Source: an uncultured Kineosporia sp. (GTDB lineage: Bacteria; Actinomycetota; Actinomycetes; Actinomycetales; Kineosporiaceae). Taken from it: a stretch of DNA of 8,441 nt. Positions 1-5,079 of this stretch are shown one piece after another. The stretch is from positions 1-8,441 of the forward strand of contig CALMAR010000175.1 in NCBI GenBank assembly GCA_937859855.1, given 5' to 3'. The stretch's first letter is position 1, and each line of letters begins with the position of its first letter. The notes below the pieces were generated by a model. That model saw only the letters and a program-made list of their open reading frames with translations, searched no databases and was not told where the DNA came from. Position numbers and translations under genes: made by a program.

Positions 1-221
1 GCGTGTGGGCGGGGCGGACGAACGAGATGGCCTCGCAGATCGTCGTCGGCCTGTACCCGCACGGCCAACCGGCCGACCAGGTGCTGGCCGCGACCGACGC
101 CGGGCTGGCCGGGCCGGGCGCGACCGGCGAACCGGCCCTGCGCCGCCTGGTGGTCGAGGGCCGGGACACGGTGGCCCGGGCGCAACGCGCCCAGGCCTTC
201 GACCGCGCGTCCTACCGCTGA
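1..221 (+). CDS. pepN: C-terminal fragment of aminopeptidase N (M1 family)
   Basis: This is the 3' end of a gene that begins left of the window; the open frame runs in from the edge and stops with TGA at 219-221. About 72 residues remain. The tail reads as an all-helical repeat, with a YPHGQP segment, a TDAGL segment and a PALRRLVVEGRDTVARA segment. This resembles the last helices of the ERAP1-like C-terminal domain of actinobacterial M1 zinc aminopeptidases (PepN), which remove N-terminal residues from peptides in the cytoplasm. The catalytic HExxH region is outside the window, so activity cannot be judged. The internal GTG and ATG codons are not taken as starts because the reading frame is open to the edge. 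The identification rests on the C-terminal pattern alone. The gene converges on the membrane-protein pair that follows. Confidence 0.68.
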   Translation, partial: VWAGRTNEMASQIVVGLYPHGQPADQVLAATDAGLAGPGATGEPALRRLVVEGRDTVARAQRAQAFDRASYR

Positions 222-229
222 TCCGGGGG

Positions 230-243
230 GGCGGTAGGCCGCC
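230..243. terminator. Small GC hairpin between convergent genes
   Basis: GGCGG-TAGG-CCGCC forms a perfect 5-bp stem with a 4-base loop in the 22-base gap between the pepN-like stop and the stop of the convergent gene at 244. No T-tract follows on either strand. It could act as a weak bidirectional terminator, as GC hairpins without T-tracts are often proposed to in actinomycetes, but a short GC stem is also common by chance here. Confidence 0.25.
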
Positions 244-633
244 TCAGCGGAACAGCCTGGCTGCGCCCGCGACGACCAGCAGTCCCGCCGCCAGCGGAAG
301 CATCGCCGCCATCAGCCCGCCGAGCGCCAGGACGGCGGCGAAGCAGGTGGTGGCGATCGCCGCCTCTTCGACTCGGGTGGCACGGGTGAACCCGGCGGTC
401 ACCGGTGCCAGGACGCCGAAGCTGACCAGCGCCGCCACCGCCAGACCCAGGACCAGCCGGTGATGCCCACCCCAGGTCGAGGCCGAGATCATCGTCGGTT
501 GCCGGTCCAGCCAGTCACCGTCCAGCATCATCCAGCAGGCGTTCATGGCGTCGAGCAGGACGACACCCCAGATCGCCTTCACCCCGCGACGTGGCAACTG
601 GTCCCGCCCTCCGGACCTCTGCGGCGTCCTCAT
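244..633 (-). CDS. Small integral membrane protein of unknown function
   Basis: A 129-residue protein that I do not recognise. The first 17 residues are basic (RSGGRDQLPRRG). Hydrophobic segments follow at about 18-36, 58-80, 92-108 and 109-126, suggesting three or four membrane passes with a short positively charged N-terminus in the cytoplasm. The loop at 38-57 contains a DGDWLDRQP stretch. There is no catalytic signature. It starts with ATG only 6 bases after the stop of the upstream gene on the same strand, and a GGGGCGG stretch about 9 bases before the ATG could serve as a ribosome site, so the two are almost certainly one transcript. Codon use is strongly GC-biased, which supports a real gene. 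It may be a subunit or accessory of the upstream membrane protein; nothing in the sequence gives a function. Confidence 0.6.
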   Translation of the reverse strand: MRTPQRSGGRDQLPRRGVKAIWGVVLLDAMNACWMMLDGDWLDRQPTMISASTWGGHHRLVLGLAVAALVSFGVLAPVTAGFTRATRVEEAAIATTCFAAVLALGGLMAAMLPLAAGLLVVAGAARLFR

Positions 634-639
634 CGCTGA

Positions 640-1260
640 TCACCGCCCCATCGGCTCTGGTCGCGGGTCGAGCTCGGCGGCGACGAGCAGGATGAACAGC
701 ACGAGCCCGGCCAGGAACAGCGCGCCCAGCACGAGTCCCGCGGCTGCCACCAGCCCGGCCATCGCGTAAGCGGCGACGACGGCCCCCACCCCGGACATCA
801 CGAGCAACGGCCATTCACCGCGACGGAAACAACGGGTGGACGCTGCGCCGCCGAGCAGCGAGACGGCCGATCCGATCGCGAGGCACATGGTCAGCCTCGG
901 GTGCCCGTGCGTCGCCAACCCGCACAGCCGTCGGTCGCAGTCCAGCTGGTGCGCGATCAGGTACAGGACGATGCTCGCAACCACGTCCGACCCCGTGACC
1001 ACGACCAGGGCCGCCGGCAGGGGGAACGGAACCTGCCAGACCCGCCACCCACGGCGGCGCCGCCCCTTGGACGGCGGTGGCGTCCGGATCGGGACGGGAA
1101 CCGGCTGGAACGGCGGTGGCGTCCCGCGGGGCGGAGTGCGTGGCGGCTGCAGAAGGGCCCAGGCGCTCCACGGGCGCCGCATCCGTACCCGCTGCAGGGC
1201 CCAGCTGCCCACCCGCTGCACCGGCAGCGGCGAGAAGTTCATATCGGCACCTGTATTCAT
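640..1260 (-). CDS. Membrane protein with Pro/Arg-rich cytoplasmic N-terminus, unknown function
   Basis: A 206-residue protein starting at ATG 1258-1260. This start is preferred over the in-frame ATG at 1284 because AAGGGG lies 7 bases upstream of it. Residues 1-80 are polar, rich in proline and arginine, with two related proline blocks (RGTPPPFQPV and IRTPPPSKGRRRR). These are encoded by a 15-bp direct repeat, acggcggtggcgtcc, at 1071-1085 and 1110-1124. Hydrophobic segments follow at about 82-103, 123-140, 152-172 and 174-195, suggesting four membrane passes. Between the first two lies a short loop with two cysteines (LDCDRRLCG), which could be an extracytoplasmic disulphide if the topology is N-in. 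The C-terminus is short and polar. It is the first gene of a two-gene unit with the 244-633 gene. I do not recognise the family. Confidence 0.6.
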   Translation of the reverse strand: MNTGADMNFSPLPVQRVGSWALQRVRMRRPWSAWALLQPPRTPPRGTPPPFQPVPVPIRTPPPSKGRRRRGWRVWQVPFPLPAALVVVTGSDVVASIVLYLIAHQLDCDRRLCGLATHGHPRLTMCLAIGSAVSLLGGAASTRCFRRGEWPLLVMSGVGAVVAAYAMAGLVAAAGLVLGALFLAGLVLFILLVAAELDPRPEPMGR

Positions 1261-1267
1261 GACGCCG

Positions 1268-1273
1268 CCCCTT
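1268..1273 (-). promoter_or_regulatory. Ribosome binding site that fixes the start of the 640-1260 gene
   Basis: Read on the minus strand this is AAGGGG, 7 bases before ATG 1260. The upstream in-frame ATG at 1284 has no comparable purine run, so the shorter product is favoured. Confidence 0.6.
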
Positions 1274-1324
1274 AATGAGTACATATCAGGACGGTAAAGC
1301 CACGATCACAGAAGAACAATAGGC

Positions 1325-1345
1325 CCTCGAGTTCACGGCTTGAGG
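1325..1345. terminator. Hairpin flanked by T-rich sequence
   Basis: CCTCGAG, 7-base loop TTCACGG, CTTGAGG gives a 7-bp stem with one G-T pair. On the plus strand it is followed by TGTCCTTCTTT, and on the minus strand by GGGCCTATTGTTCTTC, so it resembles a bidirectional intrinsic terminator. No plus-strand gene ends here. On the minus strand it would shield the membrane-protein unit from read-through. Confidence 0.3.
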
Positions 1346-1976
1346 TGTCCTTCTTTGATTCTCCGCAAGTGCACCGAACAAATTAACCGACACTTACCAA
1401 GCATTTTTTCGCCGGCATAAGGCGGCCAAGGGCAACCGGTACAGATGTGGTTGGGCGAAGTTTCGGCTCTGCCCGCGCTGACCTGCGCGCCCCGGCCGCA
1501 GGAGCGTGCAGAATGCCGATCGCCGCAGGTCAGAGCCCATCGAGATCGGTAAGCCGGCGGCAGGCCTTGGGACTCGCACGGCAATCCTGGACGAGGCGGC
1601 CTGCTCGGGTCGCCCGACCGGGCAGCTCGAACGGCCCGAGGAGCCTGCGAACGACGGCGCACCTGCGTCGACCTGACGCGACGCCCGGCGTGCCGGGCAG
1701 TCACGCTTTCCCCGCGGGCATGCCGAAATATCTGAGAATCGGTTCGACGGTGCAGGAAACGAACAGCGACCCAAGCGGTGCTGAAAGGATCGCGCAACTC
1801 CTACGGCGTGCAATAGCGGCCGACATTCGGGCGAAGCATCATCTCGACCCGCGCTGCTCGTTCTGCGGCCACGGCCCCGGTGAGCACCCACGAGGGAACG
1901 AACGACTTCGGCAACCTCGGCAGGTTTGGGCACCGCTATACCTAATGTCGCCAAGGTCACCTATCATTTGGGCGAA

Positions 1977-1991
1977 CCGGCCGGTGGCCGG
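1977..1991. repeat. Short GC inverted repeat upstream of the first sensor gene
   Basis: CCGGCC-GGT-GGCCGG is a perfect 6-bp inverted repeat with a 3-base centre, 54 bases before the start codon at 2046. It may be an operator or a leader hairpin; GC-rich palindromes of this length are frequent in such genomes. Confidence 0.25.
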
Positions 1992-2002
1992 GTTGGACTT
2001 AG

Positions 2003-2025
2003 CGTTGCCACCGATTCCGGCAACG
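2003..2025. promoter_or_regulatory. Candidate operator of the first HTH gene
   Basis: CGTTGCC, 9 bases, GGCAACG is a perfect 7-bp inverted repeat ending 20 bases before the start codon at 2046. XRE-type regulators commonly bind dyads of this size close to their own promoters, so this is a reasonable autoregulatory site. No clear -35/-10 pair is visible nearby; the best -10-like string is TATACC at 1938-1943. Confidence 0.35.
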
Positions 2026-2035
2026 ACGGGCGGCC

Positions 2036-2041
2036 GGAGGT
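2036..2041 (+). promoter_or_regulatory. Shine-Dalgarno of the first sensor gene
   Basis: GGAGGT lies 4 bases before ATG 2046 and decides the start. The frame is open further left (to an ATG at 1926), but that upstream stretch has poor coding composition and contains the inverted repeats. Starting at 2046 also makes the protein collinear with its paralogue from the first residue. Confidence 0.7.
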
Positions 2042-2045
2042 GGGC

Positions 2046-3122
2046 ATGGTCAGCAGCCCCACCCCGCAGCAGGTCGACCTCGCCGCCCGGCTCCGCCACC
2101 TCCGGGAAGACCTTGGGCTGACACAGGTACACCTGGCGAACGCACTCACCCGTGAGAAGCCGGTGCAGTCACCGACCATCTCGACGTGGGAGAGCACGCG
2201 CACCCCGGTCCGACCCCCCAGCAGCCGGATAGAGGCCTACGCCCGGCTGGCAGCGACGGCCAAGCGCACGGACGGACCGGTACTGGTTCCCCTGACCGAC
2301 CTCTCGGCCGAGGAGCGCGAGACGCACGCAGACGTGCTCCGATCGCTCACGGAACTCTACGACTCCGCGGACGTGCGTGCCGAGCACGAAGAGGCGGCCC
2401 GCGCCCCCACGCTGTGGGACTTCCCGGATGACGGCCCGCTCACGATCATCTGTCCGTCGGCTCCTCGGGGATCGCAGGGTCCCCTGGCCAACCCCGACGA
2501 CCCGAACTACACGGAGAGCCACTCCTGGGCGGACGTGGACGCGTTGATCGACCTGTACGGCCACATCCGGATGGAGGTCGCCGGCCGCTTCCTGGTGGGC
2601 TACCGGTCCGCCAACGACTACCGGATCGAGGATCTCTCCGGGCACATCGCGCTGATCGGTGGCATCGGCTGGAACGAGTTCTACTACAAGGAACTCCAGC
2701 CCTCGCTGACGCGCCTCCCGGTGGAGCAGGTCGAGGTGCCCGAACTGCGGACGGGCGAGATCTTCGTGGCCGAGATCGACGGCAACGTCGAGCGGTTCGA
2801 GCCCGAGTGGACCGAACAGGATGGCAAGAGGCTGCTCTACCGTGACATCGGGTACATCGCCCGCACGGCCAACCCGTTCAACCGGAACCGGACGCTGACC
2901 ATCTGCAACGGCACCCACAGCCGTGGCGTGCTGGGAGCGGTGCGCACGCTGACCGACGTCCGGTTCCGCAAGGACAACGAGGCCTACATCGCCGAGCGCT
3001 TCCCGAGTGGCGAGTTCGCCATCCTGATCAAGGTTCCGGTGGTGCAGGGAAAGGCGCTCGGCGTCTCACTCGCCGACCCGAAGGCCGTGCTCTTCTCGTG
3101 GGCGGGCGAGGGGGAGCCATGA
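2046..3122 (+). CDS. XRE-type HTH protein with a large conserved C-terminal domain (sensor 1)
   Basis: A 358-residue cytoplasmic protein. Residues about 10-70 are a lambda-repressor-like helix-turn-helix: LAARLRHLRE, then GLTQVHLANAL, then the recognition part SPTISTWEST. Residues 85-120 are charged and probably helical, a linker. Residues about 124-345 look like one alternating beta/alpha domain. Its key segments are DDGPLTIICP (128-137), DPNYTESHSWADVDAL (152-167), LSGHIALIGGIGWNE (197-211), ANPFNRNRTLTICNGTHSRG (275-294) and ILIKVPVVQGKAL (326-338). The C-terminal domain is not one I can name; the GGIGWN loop and the CNGTHSRG turn before a helix look like ligand- or nucleotide-binding loops of a Rossmann-like fold, which is inference. 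There is no signal peptide or membrane segment. Its stop overlaps the start of the glycosyltransferase-like gene by 4 bp (ATGA), so the two are translationally coupled. The likely role is a ligand-responsive DNA-binding regulator or sensor of that enzyme. Confidence 0.85.
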   Translation: MVSSPTPQQVDLAARLRHLREDLGLTQVHLANALTREKPVQSPTISTWESTRTPVRPPSSRIEAYARLAATAKRTDGPVLVPLTDLSAEERETHADVLRSLTELYDSADVRAEHEEAARAPTLWDFPDDGPLTIICPSAPRGSQGPLANPDDPNYTESHSWADVDALIDLYGHIRMEVAGRFLVGYRSANDYRIEDLSGHIALIGGIGWNEFYYKELQPSLTRLPVEQVEVPELRTGEIFVAEIDGNVERFEPEWTEQDGKRLLYRDIGYIARTANPFNRNRTLTICNGTHSRGVLGAVRTLTDVRFRKDNEAYIAERFPSGEFAILIKVPVVQGKALGVSLADPKAVLFSWAGEGEP

Positions 3123-4336
3123 CCGACGACCTGTCGGCCCGTGCACCCGACGCCTCTCGCGTGACCCAGCGGGCCACCCACGAGAACCTGGTGAGACGGG
3201 TCTCCCGCAACGACACACCTCCGGTTGCGCTGCCACCGGTGGACGCCATCGTCGTTCCGGCGCATCGCGACGCCCGGCACCTCGACCGGGCGGCACACCT
3301 GGCAGCCGCGACCCGGGCCACACTCGTCGTGCTGGCCAGTCACGACTGCCTTCCCGAGAGCGCGGAGGACGTCGTCGCGCGCGTCCCCGGCTGTCGCGCG
3401 CTGATCGGCGCGGTCCCGAGTTCCCACCCCCACCCGCTGCTCGACTTCCGCACGTCGGAACCCCGCTTCGCCGGACTCAGCGCCGGGCGGCACAGCGACC
3501 TCAGCCGCAAGCGGCAAATCGGGCTGCTGCTCGCCCGGCTGAGCGGCTGGCGGAAAATCATGTTCTTGGACGACGACATGTTCGACCTAACCCCTGCGCA
3601 CCTGGCCCGGGTGTCCGCGGAGCTGGACGACTCCCCCGTCGCCGGGCTGATCGCGCAAGAGTTCCCCGACAACAGCGTCGTCTGCCACGCCAACCGACTG
3701 AGCGGGCACGAGCAGGGCAACTTCATCACCGGCGGTGCCCTCGGGGTGAACACCGCAGACTTGCCCCTGGACTTCTTCCCCGACGTCTACAACGAGGATT
3801 GGTTCTTCCTCGCGCACCGCGCCTCGACGGGCGGCGTGTCCATGGTCGGTGCGGCGCGACAGGCCCCGTTCAACCCGTTCGCACGCGGCGAGCGTGCGGC
3901 TGAGGAGGAATTCGGCGACCTCCTGGCCGAGGGGCTCTTCGCGGCGATAGACGAGGGACTCTTCACGGCGGGGCCCGCCACCCAGACGCGAGTCCCTGAC
4001 CATGGTTACTGGCGGAGGTTCATCGAGTCACGCCAGATGTTGATTGACCGGATCGACGCGGACCTGGAGCGGATGGCCCACGCCGTGGCCGGGCAGGCAC
4101 GAAAGTCGATGCAACATGCGCAGCACCGGCTCGCGACGATCACACCGGATGACTGCCTCGACTTCGTCGAAGCCTGGCAGTCGGACCGCAAGGACTTTGC
4201 CCGGCGCAGCGCGCAGTTACCCGTGGGCACCGAACCCGCCGATGCCTGCGCCGAGCTAGGCCTCCAGCAGTGCCTCGGCACCGGCCTCGGCAGAGGCCGT
4301 GCCATCCGTGGCCGCCACTACGTCCCGGCGGCCTGA
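3119..4336 (+). CDS. Soluble GT-A-type glycosyltransferase-like protein, sensor partner
   Basis: A 405-residue protein starting at ATG 3119, inside the sensor stop codon region (ATGA overlap), with a GGGGGAG ribosome site just upstream. Residues 42-75 resemble the first beta-alpha-beta of a GT-A fold (VDAIVVPAHR, then TLVVLASHD). SDLSRKRQIGLLLARLSGWR (126-145) leads into KIMFLDDDMFDL (146-157), whose DDD is a DxD-type metal and nucleotide-sugar site. NFITGGALGV (201-210) and PDVYNEDWFFLA (221-232) match the acceptor loop and the ED/NED catalytic-base region of family-2-like transferases. Residues about 295-385 are a helical C-terminal extension. There is no membrane segment, so it probably acts in the cytoplasm on a soluble acceptor. 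Codon 367 is TTA (4217-4219), rare in high-GC actinomycetes. The last 26 codons overlap the opposing GNAT gene. Donor and acceptor are unknown. Confidence 0.8.
   Translation: MTDDLSARAPDASRVTQRATHENLVRRVSRNDTPPVALPPVDAIVVPAHRDARHLDRAAHLAAATRATLVVLASHDCLPESAEDVVARVPGCRALIGAVPSSHPHPLLDFRTSEPRFAGLSAGRHSDLSRKRQIGLLLARLSGWRKIMFLDDDMFDLTPAHLARVSAELDDSPVAGLIAQEFPDNSVVCHANRLSGHEQGNFITGGALGVNTADLPLDFFPDVYNEDWFFLAHRASTGGVSMVGAARQAPFNPFARGERAAEEEFGDLLAEGLFAAIDEGLFTAGPATQTRVPDHGYWRRFIESRQMLIDRIDADLERMAHAVAGQARKSMQHAQHRLATITPDDCLDFVEAWQSDRKDFARRSAQLPVGTEPADACAELGLQQCLGTGLGRGRAIRGRHYVPAA
3462..3481 (+). repeat. 20-bp sequence repeated exactly at 6532-6551
   Basis: cccgcttcgccggactcagc occurs here within the glycosyltransferase gene (encoding RFAGLS, residues 116-121) and again, same strand and same reading phase, at 6532-6551 beside the tatB 3' end. 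It marks homology between the intact enzyme gene and the downstream debris. Confidence 0.85.
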
Positions 4337-4858
4337 CAGGCCTAGGCGGAAGCGTTCCTCGAAACGGCCACCCGGTGTGGGCTTGGTCTCACCGGTCGGA
4401 ACGAAGCCGAATGCCCCGTAGAAGCCACGCGCCGCGCCGTTGTCAGCCATGATCCACAGCAGGACCTCATCGCCCCGGTCAACGGCGAACATCACCAGAC
4501 CCTGGATCAGTGCCGTCGCCACACCAAGACGACGATGGTTTCCACAGACCCAGACGGCCTCGATGTGTGATCGGGTGTCAGGTTCCTCGCCTTCTACGAG
4601 CCAGGCCAAGCCGACGTCCACGCCGTCGACCCGCGCCGCCACGCAGACACTGCGCTCGAGGCGGTCGATCCAAGCCTCTCGCGAGGCACCGAAATCGCTC
4701 TGTGATCCCGGATAGAAACTGTCGAGGTCTTCCGTCAGCGCCTGGCACCGAAGGTCACGGAGGCGCTCCCATTCCTGCGGCCCGAGGACCGTGATCTCCA
4801 GTTCGGCGCCCGCGACCTGCGGCCGCACGCCGTCTGTTCGACGCGTGTCGACGACCAT
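4256..4858 (-). CDS. GNAT-family N-acetyltransferase
   Basis: A 200-residue protein starting at ATG 4858, chosen because GAGGGA lies 7 bases upstream; the longer frame to 4963 has no such site. It has the GNAT order: an N-terminal strand (ELEITVLGPQEW, 19-30), a central strand (VCVAARVDGVDVGLAWLV, 71-88), then motif A (IEAVWVCGNHRRLGVATALI, 99-118). HRRLGVA there is the acetyl-CoA pyrophosphate-binding loop. Motif B follows (ADNGAARGFYGAFGFVPTGE, 138-157). The core ends near RFRLGL (about 174). The remaining 26 residues, an Ala/Glu-rich tail, are encoded across the 3' end of the opposing glycosyltransferase gene and may be a later extension. It transfers acetyl from acetyl-CoA to an unknown amine. 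It sits between two cassette copies, divergent from the second sensor gene, so it may share regulation with it or be a passenger. Confidence 0.85.
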   Translation of the reverse strand: MVVDTRRTDGVRPQVAGAELEITVLGPQEWERLRDLRCQALTEDLDSFYPGSQSDFGASREAWIDRLERSVCVAARVDGVDVGLAWLVEGEEPDTRSHIEAVWVCGNHRRLGVATALIQGLVMFAVDRGDEVLLWIMADNGAARGFYGAFGFVPTGETKPTPGGRFEERFRLGLSGRRDVVAATDGTASAEAGAEALLEA

Positions 4859-5079
4859 CGATGGTCCCTCGCTTAGGGGCGGCTGCTGGCCAGCATAGAT
4901 TTCACAGAGCGTGACAGCGGCATACGATGCCACAGCAGCATGGGTCCGCGCTCGGAAGCGCATCCACTTGTCGGGCAGAGATCAGATCGACGCAGTGAGG
5001 ACGATCGTCGCAGGCCTGACGGCAGTCACATCGTGCTGTACTGAACCTGCTGGATGCTCGCTGTTCAGATGGGGGTGCC
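4859..5079. promoter_or_regulatory. Divergent promoter region between GNAT and second sensor gene
   Basis: These 221 bases must supply start signals for the leftward GNAT gene and the rightward sensor 2 gene. Rightward, a weak candidate is CTGACG (5016-5021), 17 bases, TACTGA (5039-5044), about 35 bases before the GTG start. Leftward I see no convincing hexamer pair. No gene is visible; the GNAT frame remains open to 4963 but without a ribosome site. Confidence 0.4.
5041..5068. promoter_or_regulatory. Candidate operator of the second HTH gene
   Basis: CTGAAC, 16 bases, GTTCAG is an inverted repeat ending 11 bases before the GTG start at 5080, overlapping the weak -10 candidate and abutting the GGGGG ribosome site. 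Its place matches the dyad upstream of sensor 1, though the half-site sequence differs, as does the recognition helix. Confidence 0.27.

Larger units (their letters stand above)
1274..2035. other. Long intergenic stretch, no convincing gene
   Basis: About 760 bases separate the membrane-protein unit (leftward) from the first sensor gene (rightward). The part at 1274-1420 is AT-richer than the rest of the window and should hold the promoter of the leftward unit. A weak candidate on the minus strand is TTGTTC, 17 bases, TACCGT, ending about 35 bases before the start codon. The middle (1440-1925) has open frames on both strands, but their third-position composition is mixed and the translations are low-complexity Arg/Ser/Pro/Ala. 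One plus-strand stretch from ATG 1720 carries a CSFCGHGPGEHP motif that recalls a zinc knuckle, without other support. The last 120 bases hold two inverted repeats, listed separately. Confidence 0.5.

Noticed and set aside
1071..1124. Two 15-bp direct repeats as a CRISPR-like or mobile element signal
   Set aside because: They encode repeated proline-rich blocks within a gene and have no array structure.
1333..1960. Minus-strand open frames in the 1285-2045 gap
   Set aside because: Translations are low-complexity and Arg/Ser-rich with no recognisable motif, as expected from random open frames in GC-rich DNA.
1926..2045. A longer first sensor protein starting at ATG 1926
   Set aside because: No ribosome site there, poor coding composition, two inverted repeats inside it, and the paralogue starts at the residue equivalent to ATG 2046, which has GGAGGT.
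1720..2121. Possible small zinc-knuckle protein (CSFCGHG motif) from ATG 1720
   Set aside because: No good ribosome site, mixed third-position bases, and the frame runs on into the sensor 1 gene; the motif alone is weak.
2169..2918. Long minus-strand frame opposite the first sensor gene
   Set aside because: It mirrors a well-supported gene with conserved motifs and a paralogue; the antisense product is Val/Gly/Arg-rich with no family features.
4330..4342. GGCCT-GAC-AGGCC hairpin over the glycosyltransferase stop codon as a terminator
   Set aside because: Only five pairs with a three-base loop, no T-tract, and it lies inside the GNAT coding region.
4859..4963. A longer GNAT protein starting at 4963
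   Set aside because: The added 35 residues do not resemble the family and the ATG at 4858 has its own GAGGGA site.
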